Assembly: GCF_001653715.1 (NCBI RefSeq)
Contig: NZ_LWHQ01000043.1
Coordinates: forward strand, 135,288 to 199,287
From: Methylobacterium platani
GTDB lineage: Bacteria; Pseudomonadota; Alphaproteobacteria; Rhizobiales; Beijerinckiaceae
DNA length: 64,000 nt
Direction of reading: 5' to 3'
A program made the position numbers and the translations under genes. The notes under the pieces are model-generated. The model was not told where the DNA came from and made no database searches. It saw only the letters and a list, made by a program, of their open reading frames with translations. Positions 43,374-52,491 of this stretch are shown here, piece after piece. The stretch's first letter is position 1. Every line of letters begins with the position of its first letter.

Positions 43374-44582
43374 ATGCAACCCTCTCTCCCCCCCCGGCCC
43401 CTGCCGCGCCCGCTCTCGGCCCTGCGCGACCTGATCGTCAGCAGCGCCGGCGGCGGCCTCGTCCTGATGGCGAGCGCGGTGCTCGCGCTCATCGTCGCCA
43501 ACGGCCCCTACGGCGAGGGCTACGCCCACGCGCTCCACGCCGAGCTCGGGCCCTTGAGCCTGCTGCACTGGATCAACGACGGCCTGATGGCGGTGTTCTT
43601 CCTGCTGGTCGGGCTCGAGATCAAGCGCGAGATCCTGGACGGCGGCCTGCGCACCTGGCCGGACCGGGCGCTGCCGGGCATCGCGGCGCTCGGCGGCATG
43701 GCGGTGCCGGCATTGGTCTATGCGGCGGTCAACTCGTCGTCGCCCGGGACCCTGCGCGGCTGGGCGATCCCGGCGGCCACCGACATCGCCTTCGCCCTCG
43801 GCGTGCTGGCGCTCCTGGGCTCGCGCGCGCCGGTCTCGCTCAAGATCTTCCTCACCGCGCTCGCGATCCTCGACGATCTCGGGGCGGTGGTGATCATCGC
43901 GCTGTTCTACACCGCCGACCTGGCCTGGCCGATGCTGGCGCTCGCCGGCGGGGTGACGGCGATGCTGTTCGTGCTCAACCGCGCGGGTCTGCGCCGGCTC
44001 GGGCCCTACCTGATCCTCGGCGCCGTGCTGTGGCTCCTGGTCCTGCGCTCCGGCCTCCACGCCACCGTGGCGGGCGTGGTCCTGGCGCTGGCGATCCCGC
44101 TGCGGACGAGCCCCGGCCGGCCCGACGACGGCCACTCGCCGCTGCACGCCCTCGAGCACGCGCTCCAGCCCTGGGTCGCCTACGCGATCCTGCCGATCTT
44201 CGGCTTCGCCAATGCGGGGGTATCGCTCGCCGGGCTGACGCCGTCGGCGCTGCTGGCGCCGGTCACCCTCGGGGTCGCGGCAGGGCTGTTCCTCGGCAAG
44301 CAGGTCGGCGTGTTCGGCGGCGTCTGGCTCGCGGTGCGGAGCGGGCTGGCGCCGAAGCCGGCCGGGGCCACCTGGCGCCACGTCTACGGCGTGGCGCTCC
44401 TGTGCGGCATCGGCTTCACCATGAGCCTGTTCATCGGCGGCCTCGCCTTCGCGCAGATGCCGGAATACGACACCGAGACGAAGCTCGGGGTGATCCTGGG
44501 CTCGGTGCTCTCGACGGTGGCCGGGGCGCTGGTGCTGTCGCTCGGGCCGCGGGAGGAGCCGAGGCCGGCGGCGGCGAAGTAG
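43374..44582 (+). CDS. nhaA: Na+/H+ antiporter NhaA
   Basis: Exchanges sodium for protons for pH and salt homeostasis. The 402-residue protein has twelve helices and the family ion-binding pair D167-D168 in LAILDDLGAVVIIALFY, plus AAATDIAFALGVLALLG (written as PAATDIAFALGVLA) for the unwound helix 4 region and GIGFTMSLFIGGLAF near the end. ATG at 43374 gives a normal N-terminus (MQPSLPPRP); an in-frame reading to 43338 is possible. Downstream is a strong hairpin shared with the opposite L,D-transpeptidase gene. Confidence 0.96.
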   Translation: MQPSLPPRPLPRPLSALRDLIVSSAGGGLVLMASAVLALIVANGPYGEGYAHALHAELGPLSLLHWINDGLMAVFFLLVGLEIKREILDGGLRTWPDRALPGIAALGGMAVPALVYAAVNSSSPGTLRGWAIPAATDIAFALGVLALLGSRAPVSLKIFLTALAILDDLGAVVIIALFYTADLAWPMLALAGGVTAMLFVLNRAGLRRLGPYLILGAVLWLLVLRSGLHATVAGVVLALAIPLRTSPGRPDDGHSPLHALEHALQPWVAYAILPIFGFANAGVSLAGLTPSALLAPVTLGVAAGLFLGKQVGVFGGVWLAVRSGLAPKPAGATWRHVYGVALLCGIGFTMSLFIGGLAFAQMPEYDTETKLGVILGSVLSTVAGALVLSLGPREEPRPAAAK

Positions 44583-44613
44583 CGCAGCGTCAGCGCCGAC
44601 ATCGACCCGACTC

Positions 44614-44655
44614 GCCGTCGTCCCGGGTGCCGCGTCACGGCCCCGGGACGACGGC
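44614..44655. terminator. 14-bp hairpin between convergent nhaA and L,D-transpeptidase
   Basis: GCCGTCGTCCCGGG (44614-44627) pairs perfectly with 44642-44655 across a 14-nt loop, in the 80-base convergent gap. Confidence 0.75.
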
Positions 44656-44662
44656 GGGGGTT

Positions 44663-46234
44663 TCAGTTCGCCGGCTGCGAAACGGCGACGCGGTTGCGGT
44701 GCGGCCCCTCGGTGCGCTTGCCGGTCTCCGGCGCCTTCTCGGCCGGCTTCGCCTCGCCGGCCTTGGCGGCGGGCTTGCCGTCGGAGGGCTTGCCGTCGGA
44801 GGGCTTCGCCTCGGCCTTCTTCGCCGTGCCCGGGTTGAGCCCGTCGACCTTGGCGGCGGCCGAATGGGTGGCCGGGTGCAGGTGGGCGGCGACCTTCTTC
44901 GGCAGGGGCGCGGCCGGGGAGATCGCGGCGACCGGGGCCGGGACCTGAGCCGGGTCGGCGGCCGGCAGGGCGGCGGAGGCGACCGGCGGAGCCGCCGGGG
45001 CGCCGCCGAACAGGTTGCCGAGGAGCTTGCGGTAGACAGCGGGGTCGCCGTCGGCACTCGCGACGGTGATCGGTGCGGCCGGGGCGGCGCTCGCCTGCGC
45101 AGCCTCGCGGGTCGGGATCGGCGCCGGGCTCGTCGCCGGCGCCGCGAAGGCGAGCGCCGTCGGCTTCACCGCGCCGTGCCGGCCCTTCGGCTCGGTCTTG
45201 GCGAGCAGGATCGGCTTCATCTTCGGCTCGATCGCGATTTCCTCGGGGGCCGCCGCCAGGGCCTCGGGCCGGCTGATCGTGCCCATGTTCGGACGCGGCT
45301 GCGCCTGCTCGGCGAAGAGCTGGGTGCTCGGCGAGGATTCGCGGAAGAACGGGTGCTGGCCGCCGTCCTGGTAGACCAGCCGGGTCGCCGGCGTCCCCTT
45401 GGCGACGAGCTCGGCCACCTCGACCTCGTCCTTCTCGCGCTTGGCGACGACGACCGGATCGACCTTCGGGCTGCAGGCCCCGGCCGCCGCATCCGCGCCG
45501 CCGAAGACGTAGCGGGTGCCGCAGACGCCGACACGCGGTTCCTCGTGCAGGGCCTCGAAATAGTCCGAGCCCTCCTTCAGGTTCCTCCAGAAGCCGATAT
45601 TCGGGTCGTTGCGGAACTTGGCGAGGTTCTGCGCGGTCATCCGGAACGGGTAGGACTGGAACTGGAACGCCCGCTGCCCGCCGGCGAAGGCCTCGCGGGC
45701 GATGGCGTAGATCTCGGCGATGGATTCGTCGGTCATCGCGAAGCAGCCGGCCGAGGAGCAGGTGCCGTGCACCATCAGGTAGCTGCCGGTGCGGCCGTTG
45801 GCGCGGTCGAAGGCGTTGGGATAGCCGGTGTCGAACGAGAGGTAGTAGGACGAGTTCGGGTTCATCTGGCCCATGGCGATGGGGTAGAACCCCTCGGGCG
45901 CCTGCCGGTCGCCCTCCCGCACCTTCGGCCCGAGCTGGCCCGACCAGCGGCAGATCGGGAAGGTCTTGAGCAGGGCGTACTGGCCGTCGGTGCCGCGCTT
46001 CCACACCTCCATCTCCGATTCCTTCTTGAAGGCGCGGATCAGGATCGGGTCGCGGGGCGACATGTTCTTCGTCGCCATCAGGGCGACGGTCTTCTGCGGG
46101 ATCGGCTCGCGGGCCCGTGCCGAGCCGGCGGCCGAGAACCCGGCATCCTGGCACGCTCCCAGCGACAGGGCGGCCGCGAGCCCGCTCGCCGCCAGCACCG
46201 GACGCACCGCCAGACGCCTCGCCAGACGCACCAT
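44663..46234 (-). CDS. L,D-transpeptidase (YkuD/YafK-type) with long Pro/Ala/Lys tail
   Basis: A 523-residue exported cell-wall enzyme. It has a lipoprotein-like signal (LAASGLAAALSLGACQ; lipobox LGAC). The catalytic site HGTCSSAGC places H156 and nucleophile C164. Conserved segments PICRWSGQLGPKVREGDRQAPEGFYPI and NAFDRANGRTGSYLMVHG match the YafK group. From about residue 300 the tail is low complexity with repeats such as KPSDGKPSDGKP, probably spanning the periplasm. ATG at 46234 fits the signal peptide; an in-frame upstream reading adds 23 unsupported residues. Confidence 0.88.
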   Translation of the reverse strand: MVRLARRLAVRPVLAASGLAAALSLGACQDAGFSAAGSARAREPIPQKTVALMATKNMSPRDPILIRAFKKESEMEVWKRGTDGQYALLKTFPICRWSGQLGPKVREGDRQAPEGFYPIAMGQMNPNSSYYLSFDTGYPNAFDRANGRTGSYLMVHGTCSSAGCFAMTDESIAEIYAIAREAFAGGQRAFQFQSYPFRMTAQNLAKFRNDPNIGFWRNLKEGSDYFEALHEEPRVGVCGTRYVFGGADAAAGACSPKVDPVVVAKREKDEVEVAELVAKGTPATRLVYQDGGQHPFFRESSPSTQLFAEQAQPRPNMGTISRPEALAAAPEEIAIEPKMKPILLAKTEPKGRHGAVKPTALAFAAPATSPAPIPTREAAQASAAPAAPITVASADGDPAVYRKLLGNLFGGAPAAPPVASAALPAADPAQVPAPVAAISPAAPLPKKVAAHLHPATHSAAAKVDGLNPGTAKKAEAKPSDGKPSDGKPAAKAGEAKPAEKAPETGKRTEGPHRNRVAVSQPAN

Positions 46235-46511
46235 GGGAACCCCGCCTTCTCGCCTTCGGTCCGCCGGCACCCTGACGCCGCGGACCGGTCTCCCCAACCC
46301 CATAGCTTCGTTAAACTTACCCGGCTCTTACCGCAAGAACGGCCAAGATTGCGGGGATGGGCTCAACAGGCGCGCGGGCCAAGCAAGCCGGCGCACGGCG
46401 TCACGGGGTTCACGCCCAAGACATCCGCCCGGTCTTCGGCGAAACCAAGGCCGGGTCGTGTCTGGGGCATGAGGGTTGTGCGAGGCTGTGGATGACGGGG
46501 ACGGCGCCGGA

Positions 46512-47465
46512 TCAGAGGCTCCGGCCGATCTCCAGGAACTTCTGCGCCCGGCGGTCGCGCAGGGCGTCGGCGTCGAGGGCCGAGAGCGGTTCCAAGGCGG
46601 CGGCGATCGCCTCGCCGGTCGCCCGGATGGCCGCCTCGCCGTCCCGGTGGGCACCGCCGGTCGGCTCGGGCACGATGGCGTCGATGACGCCGAGCCGCAG
46701 CAGGTCCTGGGCGGTGATCTTCATCGCGGTGGCGGCGTCCTGGGCCCGGCCGGCATCGCGCCACAGGATCGAGGCGGCGCCCTCCGGCGAGATCACGCTG
46801 TAGATCGAGTGCTCCAGCATCAGCACGGTGTTGGCGGTGGCGAGCGCGATGGCGCCGCCCGAGCCGCCCTCGCCGATCACCACCGTGACGTTCGGGGTCG
46901 GCAGGCCGAGGCAGGCCTCCGTGGAACGGGCGATGGCCTCGGCCTGGCCGCGCTCCTCCGCCTCGATGCCCGGATAGGCGCCCGCGGTGTCGACGAAGGT
47001 GAGCACCGGCAGGCCGAAGCGGCCGGCGAGCCCCATCAGGCGCACCGCCTTGCGGTAGCCCTCGGGCTTGGCCATGCCGAAATTGTGCCGGATGCGGGCC
47101 TCGGTGTTGGCGCCCTTCTCCTGGCCGATGACGCAGACCGGCCGGCCGCGGAAGCGGCCGAAGCCGCCGACCACCGCCTCGTCCTCGCCGAAGACGCGGT
47201 CGCCGGCCAGCGGCTGGAACTCCTCGATCAGCCCGGCGCAGTAATCGACGAAGTGCGGCCGCTGGGGATGGCGGGCCACCTGGGTCTTCTGCCACGGGGT
47301 GAGGCCGGCATAGAGCTCGGCGAGCGCCGCCGCGGCCTTCGCCTCCAGGCGCGCCACGTCCTCGCTGATCGCCACCGCGCCGTCGCGGTCGCCGAGGGCC
47401 TTGAGCTCCTCGAGCTTCGCCTCGAGTTCGGCGACGGGCTTTTCGAAGTCGAGGTAGGAGCGCAT
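46512..47465 (-). CDS. accA: Acetyl-CoA carboxylase carboxyltransferase subunit alpha AccA
   Basis: Transfers carboxyl from carboxybiotin to acetyl-CoA with AccD for fatty-acid synthesis. The 317-residue protein begins MRSYLDFEKPVAELEAKLEEL and carries the crotonase-fold elements GRFRGRPVCVIGQEKG, GMAKPEGYRKAVRLM and VVIGEGGSGGAIALA, where the oxyanion-hole glycines sit. ATG at 47465 gives the known N-terminus, with no clear ribosome site before it. The long in-frame extension upstream is part of the repeat-rich divergent region. It is upstream of the L,D-transpeptidase gene, 277 bases away. Confidence 0.95.
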   Translation of the reverse strand: MRSYLDFEKPVAELEAKLEELKALGDRDGAVAISEDVARLEAKAAAALAELYAGLTPWQKTQVARHPQRPHFVDYCAGLIEEFQPLAGDRVFGEDEAVVGGFGRFRGRPVCVIGQEKGANTEARIRHNFGMAKPEGYRKAVRLMGLAGRFGLPVLTFVDTAGAYPGIEAEERGQAEAIARSTEACLGLPTPNVTVVIGEGGSGGAIALATANTVLMLEHSIYSVISPEGAASILWRDAGRAQDAATAMKITAQDLLRLGVIDAIVPEPTGGAHRDGEAAIRATGEAIAAALEPLSALDADALRDRRAQKFLEIGRSL

Positions 47466-47505
47466 CGGGACCTGTGCTGTGTCGGGCCGGCGTCTGGGGA
47501 GCCGA

Positions 47506-47593
47506 GAGGAACCTCGGGAGAGACCCCTTGGTCGAGAACGCTCGGCAGGGAAACCTTGGCCTTGACGGGTGAACCTTGGCGGGGAAACCGTGG
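47506..47593. repeat. Short imperfect repeats in the accA-patatin divergent region
   Basis: Variants of GGGAAACCTTGGC recur at 47506-47518, 47548-47560, 47567-47580 and 47581-47593. They lie within the 355-base gap 47466-47820, which has no credible gene and must hold promoters for accA and the patatin gene. Confidence 0.45.
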
Positions 47594-47820
47594 AACAGGG
47601 CCCTTTCGGGGGTGGGACGGGGCCTGCTCGCCGCGGCAGCCTGGGTCGGGGGCCGGGCGGCGCGGAGGCTTGGCGCGGGGGCCGGCCCGTGTCAACCCGG
47701 CGGCGCGATCGAGCCCGGATGCGGCCGCGAGCGCGGAAACGCTCCCCGGCGCGGGCCGGGCGCCTTGCTTCGCGGCACTGCAGCATCATCTAACCGCCGA
47801 GATTCGTGCGCGGAGGCCCC

Positions 47821-48978
47821 ATGGACGCGACGGACACGGACGCGACGGACACGAACGCACCGGACCGCGCGCCGCCGGACGAGTGCCGGGTGCTGGTGCT
47901 GCAGGGCGGCGGCGCGCTCGGCTCCTACCAGGCCGGCATCGCCGAGGCGATGCAGGAGGCCGGCCTGGCACCGGACTGGGTCGCCGGCATCTCGATCGGG
48001 GCGATCAACGCCGCGCTCATCGCCGGCAACCCGCCCGAACGCCGGGTCGAGCGGCTGCGGGCGTTCTGGGAGAAGGTCTCCTCGGCGATCACCGTCTCGC
48101 CGTGGTGGCCCGGCGAGCAGGTCCGGGAGGTGTTCAACGCCTGGAGCGCCGCCTTCGGGGCGACTTTGGGCGTGCCGGGCTTCTTCGCGCCCCGCGTCCC
48201 GCCCGCCACCCTCTACCCGCCCGGAGCGCCGCAGGCGCTCAGCTACTACGACACCGCCCCGCTGCGGCAGACGCTCCTGGAGCTGATCGACTTCGAGCGC
48301 ATCAACCGGCGCGAGACCCGCCTCAGCGTCGGCGCGGTCAACATCCGCACCGGCAACTTCGTCTATTTCGACAATGCCCGCGACCGGATCGGCCCCGAGC
48401 ACATCATGGCCTCGGGCGCCCTGCCGCCGGGCTTCCCGCCGGTCGAGATCGACGGCGAGCTGTACTGGGACGGCGGCATCGTCTCGAACACGCCGCTGCA
48501 ATACGTGCTCGACGAGGAGCGCTTGGCCGATCTCGCGGTGTTCCAGGTCGACCTGTTCAGCGCCCGCGGCCCGCTGCCCCGCACCCTGTCGGAGGCGGCC
48601 GAGCGCGAGAAGGACATCCGCTATTCCAGCCGCACCCGGCTCAACACGAACGACCAGATCGAGATCCACAAGGCCAAGACCGCGTTCCGGCGCCTGTTCG
48701 ACAAGCTGCCGCCCGGCTTGCGCCAGGACCCCGACGTCGCCTTCCTGTCGCAGGTCAGCCACCAGAACGCGGTGACGATCCTGCAGCTGATCTACCGCGC
48801 CAAGAACTACGAGAGCGACGCCAAGGACTACGAGTTCTCGCGCACCACGATGCTGGAGCACTGGAAGGCCGGCCGCAACGACGTGCGCCGCTCGCTCCGG
48901 CACCGGCACTGGATCGAGCGCTGCCGGCCCGAGCAGGGCGTGACCGTGTTCGACCTCACCCGCGACGCGCGGGACTGA
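47821..48978 (+). CDS. Patatin-like phospholipase family protein (DUF3734-containing)
   Basis: A 385-residue Ser-Asp lipase. GGGALGSYQAG is the oxyanion loop, the nucleophile elbow GISIGAIN has S58, and WDGGIVSN has the catalytic D217. The C-terminal region fits DUF3734. Patatin enzymes hydrolyse acyl esters of lipids; its position directly ahead of adc and bdhA suggests a role in PHB or lipid turnover (inference). ATG at 47821 has GGAGG upstream; an in-frame GTG five codons before is possible. A threonine/aspartate-rich N-terminus (DATDTDATDTNA) precedes the fold. Confidence 0.88.
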   Translation: MDATDTDATDTNAPDRAPPDECRVLVLQGGGALGSYQAGIAEAMQEAGLAPDWVAGISIGAINAALIAGNPPERRVERLRAFWEKVSSAITVSPWWPGEQVREVFNAWSAAFGATLGVPGFFAPRVPPATLYPPGAPQALSYYDTAPLRQTLLELIDFERINRRETRLSVGAVNIRTGNFVYFDNARDRIGPEHIMASGALPPGFPPVEIDGELYWDGGIVSNTPLQYVLDEERLADLAVFQVDLFSARGPLPRTLSEAAEREKDIRYSSRTRLNTNDQIEIHKAKTAFRRLFDKLPPGLRQDPDVAFLSQVSHQNAVTILQLIYRAKNYESDAKDYEFSRTTMLEHWKAGRNDVRRSLRHRHWIERCRPEQGVTVFDLTRDARD

Positions 48979-49016
48979 TTGTTTCCAAGAGGAAGATGTC
49001 CAGGAGGACGATACGC

Positions 49017-49760
49017 ATGACGCGCGACGAGATCCTGAAGGCGCCCTCGATGCCGGCCTTCAGCCCGAGCTACCCGCACGGGCCCTACCGCTTCCTGCGG
49101 CGCGAATACCTCATCGTCACCTACGAGACCGACCCGGACGCGCTGCGGGCCGCTCTCCCCGAGCCCCTGGAACCCGCGCCCGGCAACCTGGCGTACTACG
49201 AGTGGATGAAGATGCCGGATTCTTCCGGCTTCGGCGATTACGAGGAGAGCGGCTCGGCCATCGTCGCGACCTGGAAGGGCGAGCCCTGCAACTACTCGGT
49301 CCAGATGTACCTCGACGACGAGCCGCCGATCACCGCCGGCCGCGAGATCTGGGGCTTCCCGAAGAAGTACGGCGTGCCCCGGCTCAAGGTGATGAAGGAC
49401 ACGCTGACCGGCACCCTGCATTACGACGAGGAGCGGGTGGCGATGGGCACGATGACCTACAAGCACCGCAGCCTGGAGGCGCAGCTGGACAAAATCCGCG
49501 CCGGGATCGGCCAGCTCAACGTCAACCTGAAGCTGATCCCCGACGTCGACGGCGGCGTGAAGGTGGCGCAGCTCGTCGGCTACCGGCTCCAGGACATCCG
49601 GGTCCACGGCGCCTGGGAGGGCGAGGCCCGGCTGCACCTGATCCCGCACGTCAATTGCCGCGTCGCCGACCTGCCGGTGCGCCGGATCGTCGGCGGCCGC
49701 CACCAGATCGTCGACTTCACCCTGCCGTACGGCCACGTGCTGCACGACTACCTGGCCTGA
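49017..49760 (+). CDS. adc: Acetoacetate decarboxylase-like protein
   Basis: Decarboxylates acetoacetate to acetone and CO2. The 247-residue protein has the acetoacetate-decarboxylase active site GREIWGFPKKYG, where K116 is the expected Schiff-base lysine and K117 its neighbour that lowers its pKa. AGGAGG lies 9 bases before ATG 49017; another in-frame ATG at 48996 is an alternative. It starts 38 bases after the patatin stop and 26 bases before the bdhA start, forming an operon for acetoacetate metabolism. Confidence 0.9.
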   Translation: MTRDEILKAPSMPAFSPSYPHGPYRFLRREYLIVTYETDPDALRAALPEPLEPAPGNLAYYEWMKMPDSSGFGDYEESGSAIVATWKGEPCNYSVQMYLDDEPPITAGREIWGFPKKYGVPRLKVMKDTLTGTLHYDEERVAMGTMTYKHRSLEAQLDKIRAGIGQLNVNLKLIPDVDGGVKVAQLVGYRLQDIRVHGAWEGEARLHLIPHVNCRVADLPVRRIVGGRHQIVDFTLPYGHVLHDYLA

Positions 49761-49786
49761 TCGACAGGCTCGAGGAGACCCCACCC

Positions 49787-50572
49787 ATGTCGCTGACATC
49801 CAAGACCGCCCTCGTCACCGGCTCGACGAGCGGCATCGGCCTCGGCATCGCCCGGGCCCTGGCGCAGCAGGGCGCCAACGTGGTCCTGAACGGCTTCGGT
49901 AAGCCCGACGCGATCGAGACCGAGCGCGCCGCCATCGAATCCGAGTTCGGCGTGACGGCACATTACTCCGCCGCCGACATGACCAAGCCCGGCGAGATCG
50001 CCGCCATGGTGGCGGAGGCCGAGCAGAAACTCGGCGCGGTCGACATCCTCGTCAACAATGCCGGCATCCAGTACGTCTCGGCGATCGAGGAATTCCCGGT
50101 CGAGAAGTGGGACCAGATCATCGCGATCAACCTGTCCTCGGCCTTCCACACCATGCGGGCGGCGATCCCCGGCATGAAGAGCCGCGGCTGGGGCCGGATC
50201 ATCAACACGGCGTCGGCCCACTCCCTCGTCGCCTCGCCCTACAAGTCGGCCTACGTGGCGGCCAAGCACGGCATCGCCGGACTGACCAAGACCGCGGCCC
50301 TCGAGCTCGCCACCCACAAGATCACCGTGAACTGCATCTCGCCGGGCTACGTCTGGACTCCGCTGGTCGAGGCGCAGATCCCCGACACGATGAAGGCCCG
50401 CGGCCTGACCAAGGAGCAGGTGATCGACGAGGTGCTGCTGAAGGCCCAGCCGACCAAGGAATTCGTCACCGTCGAGCAGGTCGCGGCGATCGCGGCGTTC
50501 CTGTGCTCGGACGCCGCGAGCCAGATCACCGGCACCAACCTGTCGGTCGACGGCGGCTGGACGGCGCAGTAG
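49787..50572 (+). CDS. bdhA: 3-hydroxybutyrate dehydrogenase
   Basis: NAD-dependent SDR that oxidises D-3-hydroxybutyrate to acetoacetate. The 261-residue protein has TGSTSGIGLGIARALAQQG, NNAG, the catalytic Ser in NTASAHSLVAS, and Y156-x-x-x-K160 in YKSAYVAAKHGIAG; LNGFG and IQYVSAIEEFP are typical of 3-hydroxybutyrate dehydrogenases, and the C-terminus ends VDGGWTAQ. GAGGAG precedes the ATG. Together with the two upstream genes it would feed or consume acetoacetate from PHB or ketone bodies. Confidence 0.94.
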   Translation: MSLTSKTALVTGSTSGIGLGIARALAQQGANVVLNGFGKPDAIETERAAIESEFGVTAHYSAADMTKPGEIAAMVAEAEQKLGAVDILVNNAGIQYVSAIEEFPVEKWDQIIAINLSSAFHTMRAAIPGMKSRGWGRIINTASAHSLVASPYKSAYVAAKHGIAGLTKTAALELATHKITVNCISPGYVWTPLVEAQIPDTMKARGLTKEQVIDEVLLKAQPTKEFVTVEQVAAIAAFLCSDAASQITGTNLSVDGGWTAQ

Positions 50573-51220
50573 CGCGCCGTCGCGACGGGCGGGCCTGAGC
50601 CGGGCCCTCCCGGGCCTTCGGCGCCGATGCGCGCAGGCGCGACGACGAGCAGATCACCTGGCCGTGTCATCGAAAGCATTACGTTCTCTCATCACGAGAG
50701 CCTGCTCGATCTATCATAAAAAAATTATCGAGCGGCCATTCCGCTCCGCCCTCGAGTTCGTCCCGGGCGCCTGCTCGATCGAGATTTCCGTCGAAGAAAC
50801 TCGGATAATCAGGGATATCCTTCCACCTCATCCCGAGGCGTTATACCGCCGCGCCCTCGAACGGATCCGTTCGACGGCGCTGGCCAAGCCCGCAAGGTCT
50901 CCCCGTCCTCGCGTCGGCGCCGCTTCATGAAAGAACATACCGCTCGAATGGCCCCTCAGGCGATCGAGCAAGCCCGCGGCCAACGGCTCCGCCGACCGTT
51001 CATGCGCGCCGAGGACAGGCACGGTCCACGGCTTGGACCAGCCTGCCACCTCGCAGCGACCGCGGGTTGATACCGTCGCCATTCGCGCGATGACGTTGAG
51101 TTACAGGCTTTTAATGAAACGGAGAGGCAACCGGCCCCTCACGCATGGGTTATCCGGATGTCACCAACGCAGCGATGCCAACCCAGTAAACCGGCATCGA
51201 TCTCAAGAGGAGTTACGGTC
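50573..51220. other. Gene-free, locally AT-rich intergenic region before yfdX
   Basis: About 650 bases. A short AT-rich island at 50660-50740 contains two hairpins (CTCTC/GAGAG 50686-50700 and GCTCGAT/ATCGAGC 50704-50733 around a poly-A loop). The one reading frame of 88 codons at 50664-50930 has no homologous features. The last 20 bases hold the yfdX ribosome site AGAGGAG. Confidence 0.5.
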
Positions 51221-52036
51221 ATGTCCTATCGGAAAACCCTCGCCGCTGCTCTTGTCGCCACCACTGTTCTGGGCGGTGCTGCCTATGCGACCGAGCAGGC
51301 GACCAAACCGATGGTGACGCAGGAGAGCGCGGCGCAGAAGGCGGTCGACCAAGACGTCGGCAAGCTCTCGAAGGACGGGGCCCAGGCGTTCCGCGACATG
51401 CATCTCGCCCGGATCGCCATCTTCGACGCCGATCCCGCTCAGGCCAAGACGCTGATCGGCAAGGCCCAGGCCGCCCTCGCCAAGGCCAAGACCGACGACG
51501 CGGTGTTCAACAAGGCGGAGGCCGACCTCAAGACGCCGGCGGAGATGAGCGCGGCCAAGGACGCGGCCAAGAACAAGACCTCGGTCGACAAGACGGGCAG
51601 CGTGCAGCCGGCCACCGCCGACGCCAAGTCCAAGGACAAGGTCGCCTGGGTGCCGGTCGATGCCCAGCTGACGCTCGGCGAGGACTTCCTGGCGACGCCC
51701 GAGAAGGCCACTGCCGTGACCGAGGCGAACAAGCACCTCGCCAAGGGTGACCAGAAGGGCGCGATCGAGCAGCTGAAGCTCGCCCATGTCGACGTCAACT
51801 TCGTGATGGCGGTGCTGCCCCTCGACAAGACCGTGGCCGACGTGAACCAGGCGGCCACCCTGATCAACCAGGGCAAGTACTACGAGGCGAACGCGGCCCT
51901 GAAGACCGCCGAGGACGGGATGCGCTTCGACGTGATCGACGCGATCGGCCTGCCGCAGGCGAATGCCGCCAAGGCACCGGCCAAGCCGGCCCAGCAGAAC
52001 GCCACGAACGCGACGGACGGCAAGGCGACGAAGTAA
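51221..52036 (+). CDS. YfdX-family stress protein
   Basis: A 271-residue secreted protein. A signal peptide (KTLAAALVATTVLGGAAYA) precedes a helical YfdX domain with repeated Lys/Ala-rich helices (KALTEADKHL-like TEANKHLAKGDQKGAIEQLKLAHVD in two parts TEANKHLAKGDQ and KGAIEQLKLAHVD) ending in an Ala/Lys/Asn tail. YfdX in E. coli is acid- and EvgA-induced and periplasmic; function unclear. AGAGGAG lies before the ATG. It is followed by a terminator and a small secreted-protein gene. Confidence 0.85.
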   Translation: MSYRKTLAAALVATTVLGGAAYATEQATKPMVTQESAAQKAVDQDVGKLSKDGAQAFRDMHLARIAIFDADPAQAKTLIGKAQAALAKAKTDDAVFNKAEADLKTPAEMSAAKDAAKNKTSVDKTGSVQPATADAKSKDKVAWVPVDAQLTLGEDFLATPEKATAVTEANKHLAKGDQKGAIEQLKLAHVDVNFVMAVLPLDKTVADVNQAATLINQGKYYEANAALKTAEDGMRFDVIDAIGLPQANAAKAPAKPAQQNATNATDGKATK

Positions 52037-52049
52037 CGTCGGGTCGACC

Positions 52050-52083
52050 GCGCCGGTCCGGGATCTCCGTCCCGGGCCGGCGC
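52050..52083 (+). terminator. Hairpin after yfdX
   Basis: A 14-bp stem with one G-T pair (52050-52063 with 52070-52083), 6-nt loop, 14 bases after the stop. Confidence 0.65.
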
Positions 52084-52116
52084 CTCATTGGAACACCCAA
52101 CCCTCCGGAGGTCGTC

Positions 52117-52467
52117 GTGAGGCTGTCCCGGCTCTCGGTTCCGGTCGTGATCGGGCTGGCCCTGTCCGCCCCCGCGCACGCGCAAGGTGGCGGCTTCCCG
52201 GTCTATTCCCTATCCAAGACTTGCCAGCTCGAATGCCGGCCCGGGCGGGAGGCTCCCGCGAGCTATCGCGGCTGCCTGTCCGACGAGCGCGCGGCGCGGC
52301 GCCGGCTGCACCGGCAATGGGCGACCTTTCCGGCCCCGGACCGGCGCGACTGCCGGCAGGAGAGCGAGATCGGCGGCACGCCGTCCTACGTCGCCTTGCT
52401 CACCTGCCTGCAGCTCGCCGACGGCACCCTCCCGACCGAACCGCCTCCCCTGCCGCCCTTGCATTGA
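52117..52467 (+). CDS. Small secreted cysteine-containing protein
   Basis: A 116-residue protein with a signal peptide (LSVPVVIGLALSAPAHAQ) and cysteines at QLECRPG, GCLSD, DCRQE and LTCLQLA, which could form disulfides in the periplasm. GGAGG precedes the GTG. Function and family unknown; same direction as yfdX but separated by a terminator. Confidence 0.65.
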   Translation: MRLSRLSVPVVIGLALSAPAHAQGGGFPVYSLSKTCQLECRPGREAPASYRGCLSDERAARRRLHRQWATFPAPDRRDCRQESEIGGTPSYVALLTCLQLADGTLPTEPPPLPPLH

Positions 52468-52491
52468 GCTGCAGGGATAGCGGCGCAGCGA

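Noticed and set aside
46476..49016. Long frame upstream of adc in the same reading frame
   Set aside because: Runs antisense through accA and out of frame through the patatin gene; adc has its own AGGAGG and start.
50664..50930. 88-codon frame in the AT-rich island before yfdX
   Set aside because: No ribosome site and no family features.
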